The notes under the pieces were generated by a model. It was not told where the DNA came from and ran no database searches. It was given only the letters and a program-made list of their open reading frames with translations. Shown piece after piece: positions 52,989 to 61,959 of a stretch of 63,323 nucleotides of DNA. The position numbers were made by a program, and so were the translations under genes. The stretch is from a virus. The DNA lies in the IMG/VR virus record IMGVR_UViG_3300040959_000894, positions 1 to 63,323 of that record. One strand, written 5' to 3'. Numbering within the stretch: position 1 is the first letter of the stretch; each line of letters starts with the position of its first letter.

Positions 52989-54848
52989 ATGGCTTTTTCC
53001 GTAAGTCCTTCGGTCATCGTTCGAGAAATCGACGCATCGGCGGTTGTCCCGGCCATCAGTACACCACCTGCTGCGATAGCTGGCATTTTTAATTGGGGTC
53101 CAATTAACGAGCCGATCTTAATCTCAGCAGAAACGCAATTGGCAGACCGTTTTGGTAAACCAGGTGATGAAAACTACGAAACATGGTTTACTGCTGCTGA
53201 CTTCCTCGCATATTCAAATGCGTTGTGGGTAGTACGTGCCGACGACAGTTCAAACACCGCTGCAAACACAAATTTCACAGCAAAATATCCGGGTGTTCTA
53301 GGCGACTCATTGAGTGTTGCTTATTGTTCCTCGGCAGGATTTGGTAATGTTGAAATTGTTGCAGGCGATATTCCAACAAATAAAATTTCAAACCCAGCAG
53401 TTAAGCAAACTATTGAGTTTGGTGCCAAAACAGTTGTTTTTGAAGTTGTACCTGCTGACAGAGTTACAACTGTAACTGCAGGTGATATACTTACCGTAGG
53501 TAACGATAGCGTAGGTTATCAAAACCTTAGTGTTGCTTCTGTTGCAGAATCAGAAATTATCGAAGCAAATACAACAACAGGTTATGCGTATACCATGGCG
53601 TTTGATAATGCATACACATTGGCTGCAACCGCGCTACCTACCATCTCAATGGAAACTAAGTGGGCATATAATAGCTTGTTCAATGGTGCACCCGACGCGA
53701 ATCATATTCACGTTGCAGTTATTGATAATTCGGGAAATATTTCAGGAAAAGCAAATACTATCCTGGAAACATTTGAAAACTTATCAACTACAGTAGGCGC
53801 AACAAGAGCAGACGGTACATTAAAATATTACGATACTGTAATTGAAAACAATTCATCTTGGATTAATGTTGCAAGCACCGCAACTATCGGAACCGCTAAT
53901 ACAAACATTACTGTTTACGAAACAATGGCCGGTGGATCAAATGCAACTGAAGAAGCAAATACAACACTTGCAGCAATTGGCGGCGCATATGACCAATTCG
54001 TAAATACAAACGAAATTGATATTTCAAGTATCCTTGTTGGTAAGAGTGATGATGCTGGTACACACGCAAGCTACATTATGTCAAATATTGTTGACGTACG
54101 TAAAGATTGCGTAATGTATGTTTCACCATCAAAAGAAGCCGCAGTTAATGAAAATAAGCCAAATGCCAAAATGACTAAAATTATTCAACACAGAAATAAA
54201 ATTAGTCCATTGAACTCATATATGTTTATGGATAGCGGATATAAGTATCGCTATGATAAATATAACGACCAATATCGCTGGGTACCACTAAACGGTGACA
54301 TGGCAGGTCTTGCATCAAGAGTTGAAGTATGGGAATCACCAGCAGGATTTAGAAAAGGTTTGATTAAGAATGTTGTTAAGCTTGCATTTAATCCAAGTAA
54401 AGCACAACGAGATCAGTTATATACTCAAGGAATTAACCCAGTAATGTCTCAAATCGGACAAGGAGTATTATTGTTCGGTGATAAAACATCTCAGACATTC
54501 GCATCGGCATTTGACCGTCTCAATGTTCGTAGGCTGTTTATTGCAGTTGAGAAAGCAATTGCTACCGCAGCGGAAGGGTTCCTATTCGAGCTAAACGACG
54601 AGTTTACTCAAACACAATTTAAAAATATTGTTGATCCGTTCCTACGCGACATTCAAGGAAGACGTGGTATTATTGACTATAGAGTAATTTCTGACTCTAC
54701 TGTGAACACTCCTGAAATTGTAGATCAAAACAAATTCCGTGCAAGCATCTTTATCAAGCCTGCTCGTTCTATTAATGTTATTGAATTGACATTTATCGCA
54801 ACAAGAACAGGTATTGAGTTTGACGAAATTGTTGGTCAGCTAACTTAA
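52989..54848 (+). CDS. gp18: Tail sheath protein gp18
   Basis: A 619-aa protein (T4: 659). It starts V-S-P-S-V-I-V-R-E-I-D and A-A-I-A-G-I-F-N-W-G-P, the conserved sheath N-terminus, and contains Y-P-G-x-L-G-D-S-L. The C-terminal domain includes F-N-P-S-K-A-Q-R-D-Q-L-Y, G-I-N-P-V, L-F-G-D-K-T, and D-R-L-N-V-R-R-L-F, all hallmarks of contractile sheath proteins, ending I-E-L-T-F-I-A-T-R-T-G-I. It forms the contractile outer sheath around gp19. It has its own late promoter and an AAAGGAGAAA RBS. Confidence 0.95.
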   Translation: MAFSVSPSVIVREIDASAVVPAISTPPAAIAGIFNWGPINEPILISAETQLADRFGKPGDENYETWFTAADFLAYSNALWVVRADDSSNTAANTNFTAKYPGVLGDSLSVAYCSSAGFGNVEIVAGDIPTNKISNPAVKQTIEFGAKTVVFEVVPADRVTTVTAGDILTVGNDSVGYQNLSVASVAESEIIEANTTTGYAYTMAFDNAYTLAATALPTISMETKWAYNSLFNGAPDANHIHVAVIDNSGNISGKANTILETFENLSTTVGATRADGTLKYYDTVIENNSSWINVASTATIGTANTNITVYETMAGGSNATEEANTTLAAIGGAYDQFVNTNEIDISSILVGKSDDAGTHASYIMSNIVDVRKDCVMYVSPSKEAAVNENKPNAKMTKIIQHRNKISPLNSYMFMDSGYKYRYDKYNDQYRWVPLNGDMAGLASRVEVWESPAGFRKGLIKNVVKLAFNPSKAQRDQLYTQGINPVMSQIGQGVLLFGDKTSQTFASAFDRLNVRRLFIAVEKAIATAAEGFLFELNDEFTQTQFKNIVDPFLRDIQGRRGIIDYRVISDSTVNTPEIVDQNKFRASIFIKPARSINVIELTFIATRTGIEFDEIVGQLT

Positions 54849-54854
54849 TAAATA
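54847..54854 (+). promoter_or_regulatory. Near-consensus late promoter AATAAATA
   Basis: One mismatch to the late consensus, overlapping the gp18 stop codon, 23 bases before the gp19 start. Confidence 0.4.
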
Positions 54855-54877
54855 GATTAATAAAAGGAGAATAGAAA

Positions 54878-55411
54878 ATGGCATTTAATATCAATCAGTT
54901 CAAATCGGAGCTAGTTGGTGGTGGTGCTCGTCCTACGCTATTCGAAGTTCAAATCACTAACCCGGTCGCTCCGGGTGCTGACTTTAAAGTGCCATTCATG
55001 GTCCGTTCTGCGGGAATTCCAGAATCGACAGTAGGTCAGTATGTTGTACCATACTTTGGAAGAGAAGTAAAGTACGCAGGTGATAGAGTATTCGCAGATT
55101 GGTCGGTCACAATTATCAACGATGAAGATTTTGCTATCCGTAATGCTATGGAAGCTTGGTCAAATTCAATCAACTCACACGACTCGAATGTCCGTGGGTT
55201 GCCACAGGATTACAAGTCAAATGGGTTGATTACTCAATTCAGTAAAAATGGTTCAGTTCTCAGAACATATGTTTTTGAAGGAATGTTCCCAACTGCAATT
55301 GAAGGAATTCAAATGGATTGGCAACAGCAGGATACCATCGAAGAATTCGGTGTTACCTTCCAATATGATTTATGGAGAGTTGAAGGCAATACCGGTATCC
55401 CAACCACTTAA
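54878..55411 (+). CDS. gp19: Tail tube protein gp19
   Basis: A 177-aa protein (T4: 163) with conserved tube motifs: F-N-I-N-Q-F-K-S-E-L at the start, G-A-R-P-T-L-F-E-V-Q, P-E-S-T-V-G-Q-Y-V-V-P-Y-F-G-R-E-V-K-Y-A-G-D-R near residues 49-72, W-x-V-T-I-I-N-D-E-D and R-N-A-M-E-A-W. gp19 hexamers stack to form the inner tube through which DNA passes. An AAAGGAGAAT RBS precedes the ATG. It lies between gp18 and gp20, as in T4. Confidence 0.93.
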   Translation: MAFNINQFKSELVGGGARPTLFEVQITNPVAPGADFKVPFMVRSAGIPESTVGQYVVPYFGREVKYAGDRVFADWSVTIINDEDFAIRNAMEAWSNSINSHDSNVRGLPQDYKSNGLITQFSKNGSVLRTYVFEGMFPTAIEGIQMDWQQQDTIEEFGVTFQYDLWRVEGNTGIPTT

Positions 55412-55434
55412 TATAATATGACAAGGTGAAATAA

Positions 55435-56952
55435 ATGAGAATTTTTGGTTTTGAAATCAAGCGTGAGGTAGAGGAGGCGGACAATGTTCCAGTCTCCTTT
55501 GCTGAACCGCAAAATGATGACGGTGCTATTACCGTCGGCAATGCTATGGGTGGCTTTTATGGTACATTCCTCGATATGGAAGGGAATGCCAAAACAGAAT
55601 CCGAGCTTGTTACAAAATATAGAGTTATGGCAATGCAACCTGAAATTACTCAGGGCATTGATGAAGTTGTTAATGAAGCAATTAGTATCTCATCAGATGA
55701 TAAAACTGTCGAGATCGTATTAGATGATACCGATCTTCCCGACAAAGTTAAGAATAAAGTTACTGAAGAATTTGAAAATGTCCTGACGTTATTGGATTTT
55801 CAAAATACCGCATATGAAATATTTTCCAAGTTCTATATAGACGGAAGATTAAATTATCATATGATGATTGATAATGAAGACCTTAAGCAAGGTATTGTTG
55901 AGGTAAGATATGTTGATCCACGGAAACTTAAACTTATTCGTGAGGTTGATAAACGTCAAAAGGATACACATAGCGGTATCCCAGTTAAAAAAGTAAAAGC
56001 AGAATATTATATGTATTCTGAAAATGGATTTGGTGCCGATAGATCATCATCAGCAACTCAAGGTACACAAGGCTACAAAATTGCTAAGGACTCGGTTGCT
56101 CGAGTTACTTCAGGTCTTATGAATGAAACTAATTCCCTTGTTTTGTCATATCTACATCCCGCAATTAAACCACTCAATCAGTTGAGAATGTTGGAAGATG
56201 CAACCGTTATCTATACATTAACGAGAGCACCTGAACGCCGTATTTTCTATATTGATGTTGGTAACTTGCCGAAATCAAAGGCTGAACAATATCTGCGTGA
56301 TATGATGGTTCGCCATAAGAATAAGTTACAATATAATTCAAGTACTGGTGAAATTAGTGATGCCCGCAAAATGATGACAATGACTGAAGACTTTTGGTTC
56401 CCTCGTAGAGGCGGTGAAAGGTCAACAGAAGTTGATACACTTGCAGGAGGTTCATCTCAGGCACTAAGTACTGATGAAAATATGCAATACTTTAAGAACA
56501 AGTTGTTTAAATCATTACGTGTACCGTTAACACGTCTTGAGCCTGAAACGATGAATACTTTTGGTAGAAGTACAGAGATTACTCGTGACGAATTGAAGTT
56601 TACTAAAATGATTCGCCGTGTTAGATCACGGTTTGCTGGATTGTTTACTATTATACTCGAAAGACAATTGATCCTTAAAGGCATTATGACACCTGAAGAA
56701 TTTGCACAGATCAAAAACGTTATTCGTTACGATTTTATTAATGATAATTACTTTGAAGAATTAAAAGAAGCAGAAATTATCCGTGAACGTATGCAAACAC
56801 TACGTGATGTTGAAGACCACGTTGGTGTTTATTATTCAAGAGAATGGGTTATCCGTAACGTCCTTCAGATGTCAGATGATGAAATGAAAGATATGAAGGA
56901 ACAGATTGAAGCTGAAAAAGCTGAATACCCTGATGAGTCTGCAGAAGAATAA
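55435..56952 (+). CDS. gp20: Portal protein gp20
   Basis: A 505-aa protein (T4: 524). Characteristic blocks are Q-P-E-I-T-Q-G-I-D-E-V-V-N-E-A-I, E-V-R-Y-V-D-P-R-K-L-K, R-A-P-E-R-R-I-F-Y-I-D-V-G-N-L-P, F-W-F-P-R-R, T-L-A-G-G and V-P-L-T-R-L-E-P-E. The dodecameric portal initiates prohead assembly, passes DNA during packaging and anchors gp17 and later the neck. The last ~60 residues are charged and helical. An AAGGTG RBS sits 6 bases before the ATG. Confidence 0.95.
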   Translation: MRIFGFEIKREVEEADNVPVSFAEPQNDDGAITVGNAMGGFYGTFLDMEGNAKTESELVTKYRVMAMQPEITQGIDEVVNEAISISSDDKTVEIVLDDTDLPDKVKNKVTEEFENVLTLLDFQNTAYEIFSKFYIDGRLNYHMMIDNEDLKQGIVEVRYVDPRKLKLIREVDKRQKDTHSGIPVKKVKAEYYMYSENGFGADRSSSATQGTQGYKIAKDSVARVTSGLMNETNSLVLSYLHPAIKPLNQLRMLEDATVIYTLTRAPERRIFYIDVGNLPKSKAEQYLRDMMVRHKNKLQYNSSTGEISDARKMMTMTEDFWFPRRGGERSTEVDTLAGGSSQALSTDENMQYFKNKLFKSLRVPLTRLEPETMNTFGRSTEITRDELKFTKMIRRVRSRFAGLFTIILERQLILKGIMTPEEFAQIKNVIRYDFINDNYFEELKEAEIIRERMQTLRDVEDHVGVYYSREWVIRNVLQMSDDEMKDMKEQIEAEKAEYPDESAEE

Positions 56953-56955
56953 AAT

Positions 56956-56963
56956 GATAAATA
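56956..56963 (+). promoter_or_regulatory. Near-consensus late promoter GATAAATA
   Basis: One mismatch to the late consensus, 27 bases before the 56991 start of the core protein. Confidence 0.35.
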
Positions 56964-56990
56964 GAATTAAATCAATTTAGGAGAGGCGTT

Positions 56991-58721
56991 ATGAAGTCTT
57001 TTAAACAAAAACTAGCTGAAGTATCGAAGCATAACCGCTCCGATGAAAATAATCGCTTTAAAGATATGCACGATGCTGAAACAGTTAAACACCCGGTTGC
57101 ACCCGACGCAGTTTTTACTGGTGAAATCAAAGGTAAAACTATGAAAAAGCGCCCCGCCGATGATGGCACCGATGCAAAATATGACTCAGCATATATCAAG
57201 AAAACTGGTTCAGATGCAGGTGGCGGTCGTAAGTTAGGCGAAGAAGCTGAGCAAATCGACGAGATCTCAAAAGGTTTGGCACAGCGTTATTACACTAAAT
57301 CTTATGATGCTCAGCGAAAAGCCATGAATACCATGACCGATACTGAAAAAGCGAGAAAGCCTGAAAAGAAAAAAGCATATGATGACGCTAGAAAAACATT
57401 CCGCAAACGTGGAAAAGGCTCAGACATGGCTGCTAAGCGTTTAGCTTATAAAGGTAAAAACGAAGAAGTAGAGTTAGATGAATCTCGTGCAGAAGCTATG
57501 TTATATCATAAGAAAATGTCAAGCTATCATGATAATATGCATAAAGAATTAAAAGCTGACGGGATGGATAATGAAGCGCGCCGACACGCAAAAGCCAGAA
57601 ATCTCCATTTTCAAGCTGAAAAACAACATAAAGATTTTCATAAAGATAGCAAAACAGCTACTAAAAGAGCAAACGATCATACAGATGCGGCAAATCAGTC
57701 AAGTAAAGGCTATGAGAGAAACGGTAAAAAATACGATCACATGAGTTCTAAAAGAGTTCATGAAAGCGTAGAGCAAATTGATGAGATCTCACGTTCAATG
57801 AAACCAATGAGTAAATCCTTTGGCAAGACCGTCGATCCTAAGAAGTTTGATGCATATAAGAAACATATGAAAAAGCATTCCTTGGATGAGCCTACGGTCC
57901 GTATGGCACACGATAATCCAGATCACGGTGAATCAAAACGTATGATGAAAAATCCAAAATATGCAAAAGCATTGGATCTATATAAAAATTCTATGAAAGA
58001 AGATGTTGATCTTGCTGAAAACCCAATGGAAGAAAAGCCAATGATGATGAATGCTTTGCGTTCAATGTCACACGCAATGCAAGGTATTGCGGCATATGTG
58101 TCAAAAACATCAGATCCTGAAGAATGGTTTCAAAACAAATTGGCAGGTGTGGCAAAAGAAATGCAAACACTTTACAGTTATGCAACAGCCGAAGTAATGT
58201 CAATGGGTGAAGAACTTGAGGAAACAACTATGTCTGCTACAAAAAAACCAGTAACTATGACTGGTCCTGATGGCAAAACTCGCACAGTTATGAGAACAAC
58301 AAGAGTAAAACGAACAGATGACCATGGCATGGATAAAATGTCGGAAGTCAAAAAAGTTAAAGCAAATGAATTAATCAAAAAAGCTCTTGGCGCTGGTATT
58401 AAAGAAAACCAAAGTGCTGCACTTGCAAAAGAATTGGATAAGGCAACAGCGCCATCCAAAGCTGGTAAAAAAGCAGTCACATTGAAAAAAGCACCTTGGG
58501 AGAAAAATGAAGCAGCTACGATTGACGAATCAGTAAAATCTGGTAATTTTAAATTTGACAACGGTAAATCAACTAGGATTTCACCTCAAGATGCAAAATT
58601 GCTTAATTCAATGTTTAAAGGTTTGAATACAAAAAACCGTAAACAAATGGAATCCGTTATGAAAAAAGATCAAGCAGGTTTTGACGAAATTGTAGGATTT
58701 GCAAGAGAAGCACTTCAATAA
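56991..58721 (+). CDS. Basic prohead core-type protein between portal and protease (576 aa)
   Basis: A 576-aa, Lys/His/Met-rich protein in the place where T4 has the small core genes 67 and 68. It is built of basic, helical segments separated by acidic spots that contain (I/L)-x-E: E-Q-I-D-E-I-S near residues 87-93 and 261-267, E-L-D-E-S near 161, D-L-A-E-N near 340, E-E-L-E-E near 408 and T-I-D-E-S near 510. These match the T4 gp21 cleavage consensus. It looks like an internal core protein that the protease cuts into several basic pieces, which could remain in the head with the DNA; this is inferred from position, composition and motifs. No enzyme motif was seen. RBS TAGGAGAGG. Confidence 0.65.
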   Translation: MKSFKQKLAEVSKHNRSDENNRFKDMHDAETVKHPVAPDAVFTGEIKGKTMKKRPADDGTDAKYDSAYIKKTGSDAGGGRKLGEEAEQIDEISKGLAQRYYTKSYDAQRKAMNTMTDTEKARKPEKKKAYDDARKTFRKRGKGSDMAAKRLAYKGKNEEVELDESRAEAMLYHKKMSSYHDNMHKELKADGMDNEARRHAKARNLHFQAEKQHKDFHKDSKTATKRANDHTDAANQSSKGYERNGKKYDHMSSKRVHESVEQIDEISRSMKPMSKSFGKTVDPKKFDAYKKHMKKHSLDEPTVRMAHDNPDHGESKRMMKNPKYAKALDLYKNSMKEDVDLAENPMEEKPMMMNALRSMSHAMQGIAAYVSKTSDPEEWFQNKLAGVAKEMQTLYSYATAEVMSMGEELEETTMSATKKPVTMTGPDGKTRTVMRTTRVKRTDDHGMDKMSEVKKVKANELIKKALGAGIKENQSAALAKELDKATAPSKAGKKAVTLKKAPWEKNEAATIDESVKSGNFKFDNGKSTRISPQDAKLLNSMFKGLNTKNRKQMESVMKKDQAGFDEIVGFAREALQ

Positions 58722-58742
58722 AGGATTAAAAGGTAATAATAT

Positions 58743-58750
58743 TATAAATA
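58743..58750 (+). promoter_or_regulatory. T4-type late promoter TATAAATA
   Basis: Exact late consensus 25 bases before the gp21 start. Confidence 0.82.
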
Positions 58751-58775
58751 TATTACAAATAAAGGACCTAATGAT

Positions 58776-59477
58776 ATGAAACTTATTACAGAAATTTTTA
58801 ACGAAAGTGCCTCAACGAGCACAGAATTAAATGAAGAAACTGGCAAAAAGTCCTACTTCATTGAAGGTATCTTTATGCAAGGTGACATTAACAATCGCAA
58901 CGGTAGATGTTACCCATCCGAAATCCTTGAGAAAGAAATGGTTCGATACAATAAAGATTTTATTGAAACCAAACGAGCTCTTGGGGAACTTGGCCACCCT
59001 GATGGACCAACCGTAAACGGCGACCGTGTATCTCATTTGATTACTGAAATGCGGAGAGATGGTTCAAACTTTATGGGTAAAGCAAAATTGCTTGGTACTC
59101 CAATGGGTGAAATTGTTAAGACATTCATTGACGAAGGAGTTCAGGTCGGTGTATCAACACGTGGACTTGGTTCAGTTAAACCAACAAAAGATGGTATCAT
59201 GGAAGTTCAATCAGATTTCCATTTAGCTACTGTTGATGTTGTAACCGATCCGTCTGGCCCTAATTGTTTCGTAAATGGTATTATGGAAAATGTTGAATAC
59301 TTTTATGACATTGCTTCATCTTCTTGGTTGCCTGCGCAGGTTCAAGAACAGGTTGCTGAAGTAATTGAAGAAATTCAACAAGAAGTTGAAACACAATATA
59401 AAACAGTTGTCAAGCGGATTGATGAAGCACAAGCAGCTGCTATGTTGAATAAATTTATCGAATCACTCAGAAAATGA
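58776..59477 (+). CDS. gp21: Prohead core protease gp21
   Basis: A 233-aa serine protease (T4: 212) of the herpesvirus-assemblin-like fold. The likely catalytic His74 lies in L-G-H-P-D-G-P and Ser127 in V-G-V-S-T-R-G-L-G-S, both strongly conserved. Other family features are F-x-x-G-D-I-N-N-R-N-G-R-x-Y-P near residues 34-47 and D-V-V-T-D-P-S-G-P. In the prohead it matures by self-cleavage, then cuts gp22, gp23 and other core proteins after (I/L)-x-E. Its own N-terminus contains L-N-E near residue 18-20, a possible self-processing site. It overlaps no neighbour and has its own late promoter. Confidence 0.93.
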   Translation: MKLITEIFNESASTSTELNEETGKKSYFIEGIFMQGDINNRNGRCYPSEILEKEMVRYNKDFIETKRALGELGHPDGPTVNGDRVSHLITEMRRDGSNFMGKAKLLGTPMGEIVKTFIDEGVQVGVSTRGLGSVKPTKDGIMEVQSDFHLATVDVVTDPSGPNCFVNGIMENVEYFYDIASSSWLPAQVQEQVAEVIEEIQQEVETQYKTVVKRIDEAQAAAMLNKFIESLRK

Positions 59478-59481
59478 AAAT

Positions 59482-59489
59482 TATAAATA
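59482..59489 (+). promoter_or_regulatory. T4-type late promoter TATAAATA
   Basis: Exact late consensus 36 bases before the gp22 start. Confidence 0.82.
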
Positions 59490-59525
59490 TTAGGTATAAA
59501 GAATATAACAAAAGGAGTAGTAAGC

Positions 59526-60491
59526 ATGTCAGATGAACTACAAGAAAAGTTTGTAGCCGACGATGGTGTTTCTTCAGTTGAAGATCCTGTTACACCAAAA
59601 GGCGGTACGGCAAAAAAACACAAGGCTGATGTAGCAAAGAAGGTTGATCCAACACCTGAAAAAGTTGCAGCAGTAACACCTGGAATGAAAGAAGATGCAG
59701 AAGCTGCTGATGCAGAAGTTGTTGTAGAAGAAGTCGTTGAACTTGACGAATCAATCTCAGCAATGTTTGAAGGCATGGATCTTTCAGAAGAGTTTAAATC
59801 AAAAGTAACTTTGGTGTTTGAAGCAGCAGTAAATGAAAGTGCTGCGATAAAAGCTGCCAAAATGAACGAAGAATATTCAACAAAGCTTGATGAAGAAATG
59901 AAATCTTCAATTGACTCAACTGTCAATGACCTTGTTGAAAACCTAGATTCCTATCTCGACTATGTTGTAGAAGAGTGGATGACAGAAAACGAAGTTGCTA
60001 TCGAAGCCGGCATTAAGGTTGAAATGGCAGAATCGTTGATGGACGGTCTGAAAGGACTTTTTGAAGAGCACAACATTGCAATCAACGAAGATACCGTTGA
60101 TGTTGTTGCTGAGCTTGAAGAAGAAGTTGAAGGATTGAAAACTGATGCAAATGCTCGTATTGACGAGAACATTGCATTGCAAAAAGAGATCACTTCTTTG
60201 CAAGCCGGAAAAGTGTTCGCAGAAGTCACTGAGGATCTTACTCTGACCCAACAGGAAAGAATGAAGGTTCTTGCTGAAAAGCTCGATTTTAATAATATCG
60301 AAGAGTACACCGCAAACCTTAATACTCTTAAGGAATCATTCTTTGCAGAAGCAAAAGCCGTAACGGAAGATGCTAATGTTGAGGAAGACGAAATCATCGT
60401 AGAAGATACTGTTGTAGCTAAACCTGCATCAGATCATTATACAGTTAATGCTCTCGTCGAGGCTCTTAACGCTAAAACACATTTGAAATAA
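59526..60491 (+). CDS. gp22: Prohead core scaffolding protein gp22
   Basis: A 321-aa, very acidic and helical protein (T4: 269) with long Glu/Val-rich segments (V-V-V-E-E-V-V-E-L-D-E), a central E-D-L-L-like helical region (T-V-N-D-L-V-E-N-L-D), K-V-E-M-A-E-S-L-M-D-G-L, E-R-M-K-V-L-A-E-K-L and a C-terminal V-N-A-L-V-E-A-L. These are typical of gp22, the main scaffold inside the prohead, degraded to small peptides by gp21 before packaging. The first ~65 residues are more mixed (Lys/Pro). It lies between gp21 and gp23 as in T4. RBS AAAGGAG. Confidence 0.88.
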   Translation: MSDELQEKFVADDGVSSVEDPVTPKGGTAKKHKADVAKKVDPTPEKVAAVTPGMKEDAEAADAEVVVEEVVELDESISAMFEGMDLSEEFKSKVTLVFEAAVNESAAIKAAKMNEEYSTKLDEEMKSSIDSTVNDLVENLDSYLDYVVEEWMTENEVAIEAGIKVEMAESLMDGLKGLFEEHNIAINEDTVDVVAELEEEVEGLKTDANARIDENIALQKEITSLQAGKVFAEVTEDLTLTQQERMKVLAEKLDFNNIEEYTANLNTLKESFFAEAKAVTEDANVEEDEIIVEDTVVAKPASDHYTVNALVEALNAKTHLK

Positions 60492-60498
60492 TAACTTT

Positions 60499-60506
60499 TA
60501 TAAATA
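60499..60506 (+). promoter_or_regulatory. T4-type late promoter TATAAATA
   Basis: Exact late consensus 37 bases before the major capsid gene. Confidence 0.82.
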
Positions 60507-60543
60507 TATCCAGAAGAAAACCAAAACAAGGAGATAGACAGAT

Positions 60544-61872
60544 ATGACTCAGTCAAACTATCAAGCGCTTGTGGAGAAGTGGGGCCCAATTCTTGAGCAC
60601 GATTCTTTTTCACCAATCGCCGATCAGCACAAGAAAAGCGTAACCGCTACAATTCTTGAAAACACAGAAAAGGCTCTTATGGAGTCAGGCGACACACAAG
60701 TGGGCATGAGCTCCTTGTTGTCAGAAGCCGCACCAACCAATGCTGCAGGTTCCTCACCTGGGGCAGGTTTCAGTTCAGGCGCAACTGCAGCAGGTCCTGT
60801 TGCAGGTTACGATCCTATCCTGATTTCATTGGTACGCCGTGCTATGCCAAACTTGATGGCATATGACATTGCTGGTGTTCAACCTATGACAGGCCCAACA
60901 GGCTTGATCTTCGCAATGCGTTCGCATTACACCAGCCAATCTGGTGACGAAGCATTCTACAACGAAGCAGCAACAGGCTTCTCAGGTGCTGGCGCATCTG
61001 CAGGTGTTGTTGGTAACGCTGCAACTGCTAATACTGGTACAGGTATGACAACAGCAGCAGCTGAAGCATTGGGCGACGGTGTAGGTGCAGGATTTGCTGA
61101 AATGGCATTCTCAATCGAGAAAGTTGCCGTAACTGCAAAATCACGCGCATTGAAAGCAGAATACACAACAGAACTTGCTCAGGATCTTAAAGCCGTACAC
61201 GGTTTGGATGCTGAAACAGAGCTGGCAAACATTCTGCAATCAGAAATCTTGGTCGAAATCAACCGTGAATTGGTTCGTACAATTTACACAACTGCTAAAG
61301 CAGGTGCAACTGCAACAGCAACTCCTGGTACATTCGATCTTGACGTTGATGCAAACGGACGTTGGTCTGTTGAGAAGTTCAAGGGCTTGATGTTCCAAAT
61401 TGAACAAGAAGCAAACGCAATCGCAAAAGGTACACGTCGTGGTAAAGGTAACATGGTTATCTGTTCTTCTGATGTTGCATCAGCATTGCAAATGGCCGGT
61501 GTACTCGACTACACACCAGCACTTAACAGCAACAACTTGGCAGTTGATGATACAGGCAACACATTCGCCGGTGTTCTTAACGGTCGTTACAGAGTGTATA
61601 TTGACCCATATGCAGGCAGCAACTATTTGGTTGTCGGTTATAAAGGTTCAAGTGCATTTGATGCTGGCTTGTTCTATTGCCCATACGTACCGCTACAAAT
61701 GGTTCGTGCCGTTGGTGAAAACAGCTTCCAACCAAAAATCGGGTTTAAGACTCGCTACGGTATGGTTGCTAACCCATATGCTGAAGGTGACCACGACTCA
61801 CAAGGTCTTGGTGCTCTTACAGCAAACACCAACTTGTACTACCGCCGTGTATTGGTATCTAACTTGTTCTAA
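60544..61872 (+). CDS. gp23: Major capsid protein gp23
   Basis: A 442-aa precursor (T4: 521). The N-terminus carries V-E-K-W-G-P-I-L-E-H-D and A-T-I-L-E-N-T-E, the delta/scaffold-binding part of T4-like gp23. A likely gp21 cleavage site follows Glu61 in S-L-L-S-E-A-A-P, close to T4's Glu65. The mature part contains L-V-R-R-A-M-P-N-L-M-A-Y-D-I-A-G-V-Q-P-M, L-I-F-A-M-R-S, T-V-Y-I-D-P-Y-like R-V-Y-I-D-P-Y-A, F-Y-C-P-Y-V-P-L and F-K-T-R-Y-G-M. It forms the hexameric capsid lattice. No separate gp24 is seen; a terminator closes the unit. Excellent RBS CAAGGAGATAG. Confidence 0.95.
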   Translation: MTQSNYQALVEKWGPILEHDSFSPIADQHKKSVTATILENTEKALMESGDTQVGMSSLLSEAAPTNAAGSSPGAGFSSGATAAGPVAGYDPILISLVRRAMPNLMAYDIAGVQPMTGPTGLIFAMRSHYTSQSGDEAFYNEAATGFSGAGASAGVVGNAATANTGTGMTTAAAEALGDGVGAGFAEMAFSIEKVAVTAKSRALKAEYTTELAQDLKAVHGLDAETELANILQSEILVEINRELVRTIYTTAKAGATATATPGTFDLDVDANGRWSVEKFKGLMFQIEQEANAIAKGTRRGKGNMVICSSDVASALQMAGVLDYTPALNSNNLAVDDTGNTFAGVLNGRYRVYIDPYAGSNYLVVGYKGSSAFDAGLFYCPYVPLQMVRAVGENSFQPKIGFKTRYGMVANPYAEGDHDSQGLGALTANTNLYYRRVLVSNLF

Positions 61873-61909
61873 GAACAATAATAATAAGATATCGGTTAAC
61901 GATACTACT

Positions 61910-61936
61910 AAGGAGGGGATTTTCCCCTCCTTTTTT
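61910..61936 (+). terminator. Strong intrinsic terminator after gp23
   Basis: Stem AAGGAGGGG/CCCCTCCTT with loop ATTTT, then a run of six T (the first two also pair in the stem). It ends the rightward late region and faces the leftward operon that ends at 61960. Confidence 0.92.
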
Positions 61937-61959
61937 AATGCCAGATTGTAACTTGTAAA

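Noticed and set aside
59375-59926. 183-aa minus frame across gp21/gp22
   Set aside because: Ser/Thr-rich reverse-strand shadow of acidic Glu/Ala-rich gp22; no supporting signal.
61400-61951. 183-aa + frame overlapping the end of gp23
   Set aside because: Out-of-frame shadow of gp23 that also runs across the terminator hairpin.
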